Assembly: GCA_039180675.1 (NCBI GenBank)
Contig: JBCDDC010000022.1
Span: 1-64,000, forward strand
Reading direction: 5' to 3'
Length of the DNA: 64,000 nt
Source of the DNA: Thermohalobaculum sp039180675
GTDB taxonomy: Bacteria; Pseudomonadota; Alphaproteobacteria; Rhodobacterales; Rhodobacteraceae
Made by a program: the position numbers and the translations under genes. The notes under the pieces are model-generated. The model was not told the DNA's origin, did no database searches, and worked only from the letters and a program-made list of their open reading frames with translations. Positions 31,181-39,467 of the stretch are shown piece after piece (within the stretch, counting starts at the first letter, position 1; every line of letters begins with the position of its first letter).

Positions 31181-31971
31181 ATCGTCCCCCGCGCCTTGAG
31201 CACGGCCTCGATTTTCGGCGTGTCCTCAGGATTGTTGAGCTCCCAGAAATCAGCACCCCGGGCGTCGACGCTCACGCAGTGAACCGGATGGTCATGGGCG
31301 AGGAAGCGGAGCTGCTCCAGACCCTCCTCTCGTTCAAGCCGGGTCTCTGGCATCGTCATATACGCCGCCAGCGCATCTGGCCGGTATGCATAGACTCCAA
31401 CATGATGGAAGACAGGACAGTCGTCGTCGTCAAAGTCTCTCGCGACAAAAGGGATCACCTCCTTCGAGAAGTAAAGCGCGCGCCCGGTCTCCGTGAAAAC
31501 GGCGGTTGTGCCACCGACACGGCCGGCAGCACGGTCGGCGCGAAAGCCCTCATAAGCGCCCCGGTCGCAGCGCAGGACCGGGGTGGCAACAGAAACCTCG
31601 GGCCGAGCACGCATCTCGCTGATCAGCGCCTCGACGAACCATGGCGGGGTCAGCGGGGCATCTCCCTGCAGATTGACGACCAGATCCGTTGCCCCGAGCG
31701 CATCCAGGGCATCCGCGCAACGTTCGGTCCCGTTCGCACAGTTCTCTGAGGTCATGACCACCTCGGCACCGAATTGCTCGGCCGCCTCACGGATCCGCGT
31801 ATCGTCAGTGGCGACGACCACTTGGTCCGCGTCCGCCACCTGTTTCGCCGCTTCCCAGCTTCGCTCGATCAGAGGCTTCGAAACACCAGTAGCGCCGACC
31901 AGTGGAGCGAGCGGCTTTCCGGGAAATCTGCTGGAGGCATAGCGCGCCGGGATGACGATTGTGACCCGCAC
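31177..31971 (-). CDS. kdsB: 3-deoxy-manno-octulosonate cytidylyltransferase
   Basis: KdsB activates KDO with CTP to CMP-KDO. The 264-residue protein shows IPARYASSRFPGKPLAPL (in part) near residues 6-22, VVATDD near 52, NCANGTERCADAL near 82, NLQGDAPL near 100 and HVGVYAYR near 190. NLQGDAPL replaces the usual LQGDEP-type motif, a change seen in capsule-type KpsU/KdsB variants, so a capsule rather than lipid A role is possible. It sits three bases after cysQ and overlaps the two-part glycosyltransferase. Confidence 0.95.
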   Translation of the reverse strand: MRVTIVIPARYASSRFPGKPLAPLVGATGVSKPLIERSWEAAKQVADADQVVVATDDTRIREAAEQFGAEVVMTSENCANGTERCADALDALGATDLVVNLQGDAPLTPPWFVEALISEMRARPEVSVATPVLRCDRGAYEGFRADRAAGRVGGTTAVFTETGRALYFSKEVIPFVARDFDDDDCPVFHHVGVYAYRPDALAAYMTMPETRLEREEGLEQLRFLAHDHPVHCVSVDARGADFWELNNPEDTPKIEAVLKARGTI

Positions 31972-31974
31972 GCC

Positions 31975-32775
31975 CTAGAGCTCCACGCCCCGAGCATAGG
32001 CCAGGAAGAACGGGTTCTCATAGCCCGGCTTGCCATAGGTAAGGTCGGTGCGATCGTCGAAGCGGATCACCTCGCCGCCCGCCGCCAACAAAACCGCATG
32101 CCCGGCGGCTGTATCCCACTCCATCGTCCGGCCCAGCCGGGGGTAGAAATCCGCCTCCCCCGCCGCGAGAAGGCAGAATTTGAGCGACGATCCGGCGGCG
32201 GTGAAATCGGCGACATTGTACTGCGCGATAAAGTCATCGGTCGCCTTGTCTCGATGCGACTTCGAAGCGACCACGATCAGCCCGGAATTGTCGGGCTTGC
32301 GCACCGAAATAGGCCGCTCGGTACCCGCGACGGGCTTGCAGGCCGCATCGACCTCCTCCTGAACAGCACCATCGCCCTTGGTGCGAAAGAGCCGGCCCTT
32401 CGCGGGCGCGTAGACCACTCCGCGCGATGGTCGCCCGCCCTCGATCAGCGCGATATTGATCGTGAAGTCACCCCGCCGTTGAACGAACTCCTTTGTGCCA
32501 TCGAGCGGATCAACCAGGAAAAACGTTGCGAGACCGACCTGTTCGTGGCTGGCGGCCTGCTCTTCCGTCACCACAGGGATCTCGGGGAATGCGGTGGCCA
32601 ACCCTTTCGAGATGATGCTGTCGGCCGCGAGGTCCGCCTCGGTCACCGGCGAGTTGTCCGACTTCGCCCGTGTCTCGAAATCCGGTTCCGCGTAGACGGC
32701 CATAACCGCGCTCCCCGCAGCGAGAGCCAGGTCCCGCAACACGTCGTCGATATCGCTCAAAGCGGAATCCTTCAC
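31975..32775 (-). CDS. cysQ: 3'(2'),5'-bisphosphate nucleotidase
   Basis: CysQ removes phosphate from PAP, the by-product of sulfate assimilation and sulfotransferases. The 266-residue enzyme of the inositol monophosphatase superfamily has SPVTEADLAAD near 42, VTEEQ near 68, the metal signature DPLDGTKEF (about 88-96) and EWDTAAGHAVLLAAGG near 210. It heads the minus-strand polysaccharide gene row (cysQ, kdsB, GT2, galU, GT4) and may be co-transcribed with it; sulfated polysaccharide synthesis would need it, though that is inference. Confidence 0.94.
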   Translation of the reverse strand: MKDSALSDIDDVLRDLALAAGSAVMAVYAEPDFETRAKSDNSPVTEADLAADSIISKGLATAFPEIPVVTEEQAASHEQVGLATFFLVDPLDGTKEFVQRRGDFTINIALIEGGRPSRGVVYAPAKGRLFRTKGDGAVQEEVDAACKPVAGTERPISVRKPDNSGLIVVASKSHRDKATDDFIAQYNVADFTAAGSSLKFCLLAAGEADFYPRLGRTMEWDTAAGHAVLLAAGGEVIRFDDRTDLTYGKPGYENPFFLAYARGVEL

Positions 32776-32865
32776 GGCAAGCCCCTAAAACCTTTGCGCG
32801 CGCCCTTCGCCCTATACACAACCCGGATTTGATTGTCGTGGCCTCTGTGCAAGCACTGCTCGCGT

Positions 32866-33771
32866 TCAATGCGCAAGTGTCGCGAGATCCACGTTGCTGC
32901 CACACATGATCACCGCAACCCGCTCACCCGCTTGCGGGCGGTAAGCGCCGGAGCGGAGCGCGGTAAGCGCCGTTGCGCCCCCGGGTTCGACAGCGAGATT
33001 GAGCGCCTGCCACGCCCAGATCTGCGCCTCCCGGATCGCATCCTCCGAGACCAGGCAGTTGTCGGCGACGAAGTCTTTCGAGATCGCGTTGGAAAGCGCG
33101 CCGAGCCGCCGGGCACCGAGACTGTCGGCGGCAATTCCCGCTACCGAAACATCGACCGGTTCACCCGCTTGCCGCGCCGCATCGAAACAGCGGCTCTGCT
33201 CCGGCTCGACCGCGATGATCTTCACACGCCCGGCATACCAGGCAGCGATACCGCCAATCAGACCGCCCCCACCGACGGCAACGAGGATTGTGTCCACCGA
33301 GACTTGCTGATCAAGTTCGCGGCCAACCGTGGCCTGGCCAGCGATCGTCTCCGCCGCGTCATAGGCATGGACGGTCATCGCCCCGGTCCTGCTCTGATAC
33401 GTCTCGGACGCCGCCAGCGCCTCGGCGTAGTCAGCACCCCCCACAACAACCTCACCGCCCAGGCGGCGGATCAGCGCGATCTTTGCGGGCGATGAGATCT
33501 CGGGAACATAGATACGGGCTTTTTGGCCGAGCGCTTTTGCGGCGAAAGCCACGGCCGCACCGTGATTGCCGCCCGAGGCCGCGACGAGCCCCATATCCGG
33601 CACTTTGCGGGTCAAAAGGTTGGCGAACGCGCCCCGTGGCTTGAAACTGCCCGCATGCTGCAGGCACTCAAGCTTCAAGACGATCCCGTCTGTCTCCATC
33701 ACCGGGGTCTCGCGGATATGCGGGGCGATCAGGTGGTGAACCCGCGCAATCTCGGCCCGTGTCAGATCCAT
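32866..33771 (-). CDS. Threonine/serine dehydratase-family PLP enzyme (second copy)
   Basis: This is a 301-residue fold-type II PLP protein. The Lys motif is SFKPRGAF (about residue 44), ASGNHG-type SGGNHGAAVAFAA is near 72, and the glycine loop VGGGGLIGG is near 165. The C-terminus has CGSNVD. It lacks an ACT domain. It is clearly different from the protein encoded at 13065. The start at 33771 (MDLTRAEI) has GAGAGG upstream; the longer open frame crosses hisD antisense and is not real. It diverges from hisD across 87 bases. Reaction: probably deamination or racemisation of hydroxy amino acids. Confidence 0.9.
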   Translation of the reverse strand: MDLTRAEIARVHHLIAPHIRETPVMETDGIVLKLECLQHAGSFKPRGAFANLLTRKVPDMGLVAASGGNHGAAVAFAAKALGQKARIYVPEISSPAKIALIRRLGGEVVVGGADYAEALAASETYQSRTGAMTVHAYDAAETIAGQATVGRELDQQVSVDTILVAVGGGGLIGGIAAWYAGRVKIIAVEPEQSRCFDAARQAGEPVDVSVAGIAADSLGARRLGALSNAISKDFVADNCLVSEDAIREAQIWAWQALNLAVEPGGATALTALRSGAYRPQAGERVAVIMCGSNVDLATLAH

Positions 33772-33858
33772 GCCCACCTCTCGCTTTTGCAACGCGTCTT
33801 CTTGCCCGCATGGACCCGCTTCTGTAAAGGGACGGATCGTTGCCCGAAGGAGCGCTGA

Positions 33859-35154
33859 ATGCCCGTCTTTCTGTCCCACGACGCCCCGGATTTCGAGGAG
33901 CGTTTCCGGGATCTTCTCGCTGCGAAGCGTGAGGTGTCGGAGGATGTCGATCAGGCGGTGGCCGAGATCATCGCCAGTGTGCGGGATCGGGGCATCGAGG
34001 CGGTGATCGAGCTCACGCGCCGGTTCGACCAATGGGAGATGACCGAGGAGACTGTCACCTTCGGCGATCGGGAGATTGACGCCGCGATTGCCTCGGTCGA
34101 TCCGGCGGAGCGAGCCGCGCTTGAACTGGCGGCTGAACGGATCCGGGCCTATCACGAGCGCCAGATTCCCAAGGATGAGATGTGGGAGGATGAGGTGGGC
34201 GTCACGCTCGGCTGGCGCTGGACCCCGGTCGATGCGGCGGGGCTCTACGTTCCCGGCGGGCTGGCAAGCTATCCATCCTCCGTGCTGATGAACGCCATCC
34301 CGGCCTCGGTCGCAGGCGTGCGGGACCTGGCAATGACCGCGCCAACACCCGACGGCGCGCTCAATCCGCTGGTCCTGCTGGCCGCCCGGCTTTCGGGCAT
34401 TGAAACGGTCTACCGGATCGGCGGGGCACAGGCCATCGCTGCTCTTGCCTATGGCGCAGGGCCGGTCAGGCCAGTCGACAAGATCACCGGGCCCGGAAAC
34501 GCATGGGTCGCAGCGGCAAAGCGGCGGGTTTTCGGCCGGGTCGGGATCGACATGATCGCTGGACCGTCGGAGATCCTTGTTATCGCCGACGGATCGCAAA
34601 ACCCAGATTGGATCGCGACGGATCTCATGAGCCAGGCCGAACATGACGAGAGCGCGCAGGCCATCCTGATCACGGACGATGAGACCTTTGGCAGAGAGGT
34701 CGAGCGTGCGGTCGACCGCCTGCTGCAACGCCTAGAACGCTCCGAGATCGCCGGGGCAAGCTGGCGGCAGCATGGCGCGATCGTGGTGGCAAACGACTTG
34801 GATCACAGCGCTGCGCTGTCAGACCGTGTCGCACCTGAACACCTTGAACTCTGTGTCGAAGACCCGCTCGCACTGAGCACGCAGATCCGTCATGCGGGCG
34901 CGATCTTTCTGGGAGCGCATACGCCCGAGGCTATCGGCGACTATGTGGGCGGGCCGAACCATGTTCTCCCGACCGCACGCTCGGCACGGTTCTCCTCGGG
35001 CCTCTCGGTGCTCGATTTCATGAAGCGAACCACGCTGGCGCAGGTCACACCGACCGGGATGGCCACCATCGGGCCTGCCGCTGAAACACTGGCGAGGTCG
35101 GAAAGCCTTGAGGCCCACGCCCTCAGCGTCCGCGCAAGGCTCGACGCGCTATGA
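33859..35154 (+). CDS. hisD: Histidinol dehydrogenase
   Basis: HisD oxidises L-histidinol to histidine with NAD+ and zinc. The 431-residue length is standard. Visible family blocks include VPGGLASYPSSVLMNAIPA near 130, RIGGAQAIAALAYG near 185, KITGPGNAWVAAAKR near 208, GPSEILVIAD near 240, and SQAEHDESAQ near 258 containing zinc ligands. PEHLE near 325 supplies catalytic Glu/His and GGPNHVLPT near 360. It overlaps the UPF0262 gene by four bases. The histidine biosynthetic partners are not in the window. Confidence 0.98.
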   Translation: MPVFLSHDAPDFEERFRDLLAAKREVSEDVDQAVAEIIASVRDRGIEAVIELTRRFDQWEMTEETVTFGDREIDAAIASVDPAERAALELAAERIRAYHERQIPKDEMWEDEVGVTLGWRWTPVDAAGLYVPGGLASYPSSVLMNAIPASVAGVRDLAMTAPTPDGALNPLVLLAARLSGIETVYRIGGAQAIAALAYGAGPVRPVDKITGPGNAWVAAAKRRVFGRVGIDMIAGPSEILVIADGSQNPDWIATDLMSQAEHDESAQAILITDDETFGREVERAVDRLLQRLERSEIAGASWRQHGAIVVANDLDHSAALSDRVAPEHLELCVEDPLALSTQIRHAGAIFLGAHTPEAIGDYVGGPNHVLPTARSARFSSGLSVLDFMKRTTLAQVTPTGMATIGPAAETLARSESLEAHALSVRARLDAL

Positions 35155-35636
35155 GAGACTTCGCCCCGACAGATAAAATCAGCAAGGTCCGGCTGATCGA
35201 GGAGCGTCCCCGCGCCCGCACGCCGGAGATCCAGCAGGAGTTGGATATCGCGATCTTCGACCTGACCGAGGACAACCAGTTCGCCGTGGCCTCTTTCGAA
35301 GGCACCGGCCCATACCACGTGGGCGTCGGGATGGCCGACCGCTTGCTCCATATCTCCGTTGCCAGCGAGGCAGGGGAACAGGTAGCGGATCTCCACCTGT
35401 CGCTTTCACCGCTCAGGGCAACGATCAAGGACTACTTCCAGATCTGCGAGAGCTATTTCGACGCAGTGAAACGGCTGCCGCCATCGAAAATCGAAGCTAT
35501 CGACATGGGCCGCCGCGGGATCCATGATGAGGGCGCGTGGATCCTGACCGAACGGCTCGATGGCAAGATCGTGACCGACCACGACACCGCCCGCCGCCTC
35601 TTCACCGTCGTCTGTGCATTACAGTTCCGGGGCTGA
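35151..35636 (+). CDS. UPF0262 family protein
   Basis: This 161-residue soluble protein matches the alphaproteobacterial UPF0262 family, recognisable by IFDLTEDN near 40, SFEGTGPYHVGVGMADRLLHI (in part) near 50, LSLSPLRATIKDYFQICESYFDAV near 85, and EAIDMGRRGIHDEGA near 115. Function is unknown. It is coupled to hisD by a four-base overlap and followed seven bases later by the LMW phosphatase, an order conserved in this bacterial group. Confidence 0.92.
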   Translation: MRDFAPTDKISKVRLIEERPRARTPEIQQELDIAIFDLTEDNQFAVASFEGTGPYHVGVGMADRLLHISVASEAGEQVADLHLSLSPLRATIKDYFQICESYFDAVKRLPPSKIEAIDMGRRGIHDEGAWILTERLDGKIVTDHDTARRLFTVVCALQFRG

Positions 35637-35643
35637 GGCGTAG

Positions 35644-36084
35644 ATGGCCGATCTGCCCGGCTCGGTCCTCTTCTGCTGCGATCACAATGCCGTCCGCTCA
35701 CCCATGGCAGAGGGCGCGATGAAGAAACTCTTCGGCGACCGGGTCTTCGTTCAGTCCTGCGGCGTCTTTTCCGATATGGACGTGGACGGGTTCATGGTCG
35801 CCGTTGCTGAGGAAAAAGGGATCGATATTCGCAGGCATCGCGGCAAGAGCTTTGATGAAATGGAAAGCTGGGGCGACGACATTGAAGCCTTTGACCTGAT
35901 CATTGCGCTCTCACCAGCTGCACAACGGCGCGCGCTGGAATACACGCGTTACGCCTCGATCGACGTGGAGTATTGGCCGACGCTAGACCCGACAGCGCTC
36001 GGAGAGAACCGGCACCAACGGCTGGATGCATATCGGCAGACCCGAGACCAGATCCTCGAACAGATCAGGCAGCGGTTCGGCTAG
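35644..36084 (+). CDS. Low-molecular-weight protein-tyrosine phosphatase / ArsC-like protein
   Basis: The 146-residue protein has a P-loop C12-D-H-N-A-V-R18-S, which satisfies C-x5-R-S, although the usual GNxC is replaced by HNAV. The general acid would be Asp in LDPTA near 118. The fold family covers tyrosine phosphatases and arsenate reductases; nothing here decides the substrate. It is the third gene of the hisD-UPF0262 unit. Its stop overlaps the convergent lipoprotein gene by four bases. Confidence 0.88.
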   Translation: MADLPGSVLFCCDHNAVRSPMAEGAMKKLFGDRVFVQSCGVFSDMDVDGFMVAVAEEKGIDIRRHRGKSFDEMESWGDDIEAFDLIIALSPAAQRRALEYTRYASIDVEYWPTLDPTALGENRHQRLDAYRQTRDQILEQIRQRFG

Positions 36085-36572
36085 AGGTTTTGAGGGTTAC
36101 CCGGGAAGCGCAACCTGAGCGTGGATTCGCCCTCGCGCTCCTCCTCGACCGTCGAGCCTTCGCCCACGAAGAGGTAGTTCTTTCCATAGCGATAGACCTT
36201 GGCGCAGCCGCGGGTCCCGCCGCCCCAGTCGGTATCCCACTCCCGACAGATGTGCCCGTCGGGGCGGATCTCCCAGCTCCCTTTGGCCCGCTCTATCCCT
36301 TGCGTCGCTTTGTCGGTCGAGAGGCCGCGCAGTTCGCCGGTCTCCGAGATGTAGACCACCCAAACCCGCTTCTCGCCCTCGTGCATCAGGGTGCTGTCGC
36401 GCAGGAAAATCTCGATCTCCTTGGCGGTCAGAGGAGGGACGCCACGATCCACTAGGTCGGGCGCTTCCGGTGCCTCGTCGTCGAAGCCGAGGCTCTTGGG
36501 AGTGTGCGGGTCCTCGCAAGCCGCCAAAAGGCCCGCTGCGAGCGCTATCGCCCAGAAATGCCGGATAGCCAT
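36081..36572 (-). CDS. Hypothetical lipoprotein
   Basis: The 163-residue protein begins with a lipoprotein signal: MAIRHFWAIALAAGLLAAC, lipobox LAAC with Cys19. After it is an acidic linker and a compact C-terminal domain with conserved aromatic and Cys residues (GHICREWD…GGGTRGCAKVYRYG). The two Cys could form a disulfide in the periplasm. I do not recognise the domain. It diverges from rpsD across about 270 bases that hold the rpsD promoter. Confidence 0.8.
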   Translation of the reverse strand: MAIRHFWAIALAAGLLAACEDPHTPKSLGFDDEAPEAPDLVDRGVPPLTAKEIEIFLRDSTLMHEGEKRVWVVYISETGELRGLSTDKATQGIERAKGSWEIRPDGHICREWDTDWGGGTRGCAKVYRYGKNYLFVGEGSTVEEEREGESTLRLRFPGNPQNL

Positions 36573-36682
36573 TGGATCTTCCCCTCCGTCCAGAATGACT
36601 TGCGGCGAGTAAACATGCCTTGGCCTTTCTATTCAAAGACTTTTTGCCCGCTTGCAGGCCCGCGCCAAAGCTGCGCTGGCGC

Positions 36683-36711
36683 TTGACTTGCCTCCGTCGA
36701 TCCGTCATATC
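36683..36711 (+). promoter_or_regulatory. Sigma-70-type promoter for rpsD
   Basis: TTGACT (36683-36688), a 17-base spacer and CATATC (36706-36711) form a good housekeeping promoter 128 bases before the rpsD ATG. The long leader leaves room for autoregulation of the S4 message, but no obvious structure was identified. Confidence 0.5.
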
Positions 36712-36839
36712 CCGCGCCTGCCGTTCGTTAGGGCGGCTTTGTCGGCGTTCGTGGCCCGGGCAACCGGGGCCCTGTCGCCTTCCGGATGAGCCGGGGGGAA
36801 AGGAGACCGCCAGGATTTTGAGAGAAGGAAACAACCGCT

Positions 36840-37460
36840 ATGACCAAGCGGACGTCATCGAAGTACAAGCTCGACCGCCGGATGGGCGAGAACATCTGGG
36901 GCCGCCCGAAATCGCCGGTCAACCGCCGCGAATACGGGCCGGGCCAGCACGGCCAGCGCCGCAAGGGCAAGATGTCGGATTTCGGCCTCCAGCTGCGCGC
37001 CAAGCAGAAGCTGAAAGGTCATTATGGCGACCTGACCGAAAAGCAGTTCCGCCGCATCTATTCCGATGCCGTGCGGATGCGCGGTGACACGGGCGAGGCG
37101 CTTGTCGGCCTGTTGGAGCGCCGTCTCGACGCAGTGGTCTACCGCGCCAAGTTCGTGCCGACCATGTTCGCTGCACGCCAGTTCGTGAATCATGGCCACG
37201 TGAAGGTGAACGGCAAGAAGATCAATATCCCATCCTACCGGGTGTCCGAAGGCGACCTGATCGAGGTCTCGGACAAGGCAAAGGATATGGCGCTCGTGCT
37301 CGAGGCCGTGCAGTCGCCGGAGCGGGACGTGCCGGAATACATCGAGGCCGACCACTCCAAGTTCACCGCCACCTATGTCCGCGTTCCCACCTTGAGCGAC
37401 ATCCCCTACGCGGTGATGATGGAACCGAACCTCGTGGTCGAGTACTACGCAAAGAACTGA
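36840..37460 (+). CDS. rpsD: 30S ribosomal protein S4
   Basis: S4 is a primary 16S rRNA binding protein. The 206-residue protein has the basic N-terminal domain (KLDRRMGENIWGRPKSPV, YGPGQHGQRRKGKMSDFG) without the zinc Cys set found in some bacteria, then the S4 RNA-binding domain (LERRLDAVVYRAKF … RQFVNHGHVKVNGKKINIPSYRV, in parts) near 95-140. AAGGA lies ten bases upstream of the ATG. It is encoded alone, away from the ribosomal protein operons, as usual for alphaproteobacteria. Confidence 0.99.
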   Translation: MTKRTSSKYKLDRRMGENIWGRPKSPVNRREYGPGQHGQRRKGKMSDFGLQLRAKQKLKGHYGDLTEKQFRRIYSDAVRMRGDTGEALVGLLERRLDAVVYRAKFVPTMFAARQFVNHGHVKVNGKKINIPSYRVSEGDLIEVSDKAKDMALVLEAVQSPERDVPEYIEADHSKFTATYVRVPTLSDIPYAVMMEPNLVVEYYAKN

Positions 37461-37482
37461 TCGCCGCGATCCACGGCGAAAC

Positions 37483-37516
37483 AGGGGCCAGCGGATTGCT
37501 GGCCCTTTGTATTTAT
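37483..37516 (+). terminator. Rho-independent terminator of rpsD
   Basis: AGGGGCCAGC-GGATT-GCTGGCCCTT forms a stem of about ten pairs (37483-37507, one wobble), followed by TTTGTATTT. It lies 23 bases after the rpsD stop. Confidence 0.88.
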
Positions 37517-37565
37517 ATGGGACAGGGTTATTCTTCGCCTCGACGAGGGACCGGAGATTCACCCC

Positions 37566-38237
37566 ATGTGCTTTTCAGCAACTGCAAGCTTTACAGCGGC
37601 CGCCGTTCTGGGCGCGACCGGAGCATTCACACTCGGCAGATCGATTGTGCAAAAACGCCCCATCGGTGAGCGCACGCTCGCGTCCTTTCCCGTCTTCTTC
37701 GCCCTCCAGCAGGCAGGCGAGGGCATGGTCTGGCTGGGGATCTACGGCACCTTGCCCGCGTTTCTGGAACCCATTGCGATGGGGCTCTTCATCTTCGCGG
37801 CCTATGTCTTCTGGCCAGTCATGGGTCCTGTCACCGGCTGGCTTCTAGAGCCTCCCGGTCCCCGCAAGCGTATGTTCGTGGCCCTAATCCTAGGTGGCCT
37901 GATTATCGCAAGCTATCTCTCCTTCGCTGCGCTATCAAAGCCACAGACCCCGATAGCGATGGAGCAATGGGGCGGGCACATCTGGTACATGCACGACTTC
38001 ACGTATATCCCGTATATCGAGACGCTCTACTTCCTGACCGCGTGCACGGCCCTTCTCCTGTCGAGCAACCGGGTGGCCTTCTGGTTCGCCGTGGTGCTGA
38101 CCGGGGCCTTCGCGATCACGATGTGGGGCTATAATATCAACGTCGTGCCATCGGTCTGGTGTTTCTACGCGGCGGGGGCGAGCCTCGTCATCGTCGTGGG
38201 CCTTCTCGACCGGGAGCGCATGCCCGCGGAGAGCTAA
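37566..38237 (+). CDS. DUF6629 family membrane protein
   Basis: This is a 223-residue protein with about seven membrane helices. The N-terminal MCFSATASF and the conserved FFALQQAGEGMVWLGI helix are hallmarks of DUF6629, an uncharacterised inner-membrane family. A short histidine-containing loop (WGGHIWYMHDFTYIPYIE) lies on one face near residue 140. It is tightly followed by a 12-helix transporter gene (3-base gap). Function unknown. Confidence 0.85.
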   Translation: MCFSATASFTAAAVLGATGAFTLGRSIVQKRPIGERTLASFPVFFALQQAGEGMVWLGIYGTLPAFLEPIAMGLFIFAAYVFWPVMGPVTGWLLEPPGPRKRMFVALILGGLIIASYLSFAALSKPQTPIAMEQWGGHIWYMHDFTYIPYIETLYFLTACTALLLSSNRVAFWFAVVLTGAFAITMWGYNINVVPSVWCFYAAGASLVIVVGLLDRERMPAES

Positions 38238-38240
38238 TCG

Positions 38241-39467
38241 ATGGCCACCATCCGGATCGCCGATGCGCACGCGCTGCCCCGCTGGCGCAGGCCCGAGGCG
38301 ATGCTGCTCCTAATGTCAGGCGGCGTGTGGTTCGGCCTGTCGCTCTGGATGGTGCTGATCAACAATTTCGCGGTCGAGGTCGCGAACTTCGATGGTGCAG
38401 ACACCGGGTGGCGCGAGACGGTGCGCGAGATCCCGGGCTTCCTTGCTTTTCTCGTCGTCTTCGTGATCCGGTTCATCCGCGAGCAGGTTTTGGCGGTTCT
38501 CTCGATCTTCCTGCTCGGTGCGGCAACGATGGTGACGTCGCAGTTCCCTTCCTTCTGGGGCATTCTCTTCACCACCTATGTCGGCTCGCTCGGCTTCCAC
38601 TATTTCGAGACGGTCAATCAATCGCTCCAGCTTCAATGGCTCGATAAGAAGACGGCACCGCGGCGGCTTGGCTGGATCGTGGCGGCAAGTTCAGGTGGCT
38701 CGCTGATCGCTTATTCGGCGGTGCTCTTCGCCCGCGAGATCCTCGATGCCGACTTCAATGCGATGTACGTCGCCGGAGGCGGTTCTGTCGCGGCGCTCGC
38801 GCTTTTCTGCTGGCTCGTGTTCCCGCAGTTCGAGGGCCACACGATGCAGCGCAAGGAGATCGTGCTGCGCTCGCGCTACTGGCTCTATTATGCGCTTGTC
38901 TTCATGGGCGGTGCGCGGCGGCAGATCTTCATCGTCTTTGCACCCTTCATGATGGTTGAGAAGTTCGGGATGGAGGTCGAAGGCCTCTCCGCGATCTTCA
39001 TCATCAACTACATCGCCAACATGATCATCGCGCCACTGGTTGGGCGGCTGATCCAGAACTATGGTGAGCGGCTGGCGATGATCATCGAGTATATCGGGCT
39101 CCTCGGTGTCTTCTCCCTCTATACCGGTGTCTATCTGTTCGACTGGCCGTGGGAGGTGGCGGCGGTGCTTTACGTCCTCGATCATCTCTTCTTTGCAATC
39201 GCTTTCGCGCAGAAGACCTATTTCCAGAAGATCGCGGACCCGGCCGATCAGGCACCGACCGCGGCGGTTGCCTTCACGATCAACCACATCGCCGCGGTCT
39301 TCCTTCCGGCAGCGCTCGGCTATCTCTGGCTGGTCGAGCCGATGGCGGTCTTCCTTCTGGCTGTCGCCATGTCGCTCATCTCTCTCTTCCTCGCCTGCCT
39401 CGTTCCACGCCATCCAGTCGAGGGGCATGAAACCGTTCTGGCCCGCCAACCTTTGCCGGCGGAGTAG
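38241..39467 (+). CDS. MFS-like 12-helix membrane transporter
   Basis: The 408-residue polytopic protein has about 12 hydrophobic segments in two halves, separated by a charged loop near residues 195-210 (HTMQRKEIVLRSRY). The inter-helix motif resembling MFS motif A is weak. Homologues are annotated as MFS transporters of unknown substrate. The ATG follows the DUF6629 stop by three bases, and the stop is immediately followed by the MATE gene ATG, so these three membrane proteins are probably one operon. Confidence 0.75.
   Translation: MATIRIADAHALPRWRRPEAMLLLMSGGVWFGLSLWMVLINNFAVEVANFDGADTGWRETVREIPGFLAFLVVFVIRFIREQVLAVLSIFLLGAATMVTSQFPSFWGILFTTYVGSLGFHYFETVNQSLQLQWLDKKTAPRRLGWIVAASSGGSLIAYSAVLFAREILDADFNAMYVAGGGSVAALALFCWLVFPQFEGHTMQRKEIVLRSRYWLYYALVFMGGARRQIFIVFAPFMMVEKFGMEVEGLSAIFIINYIANMIIAPLVGRLIQNYGERLAMIIEYIGLLGVFSLYTGVYLFDWPWEVAAVLYVLDHLFFAIAFAQKTYFQKIADPADQAPTAAVAFTINHIAAVFLPAALGYLWLVEPMAVFLLAVAMSLISLFLACLVPRHPVEGHETVLARQPLPAE

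Noticed and set aside
33772..34728. 320-codon extension of the second PLP dehydratase
   Set aside because: It is the antisense of hisD; the conserved protein begins at 33771.
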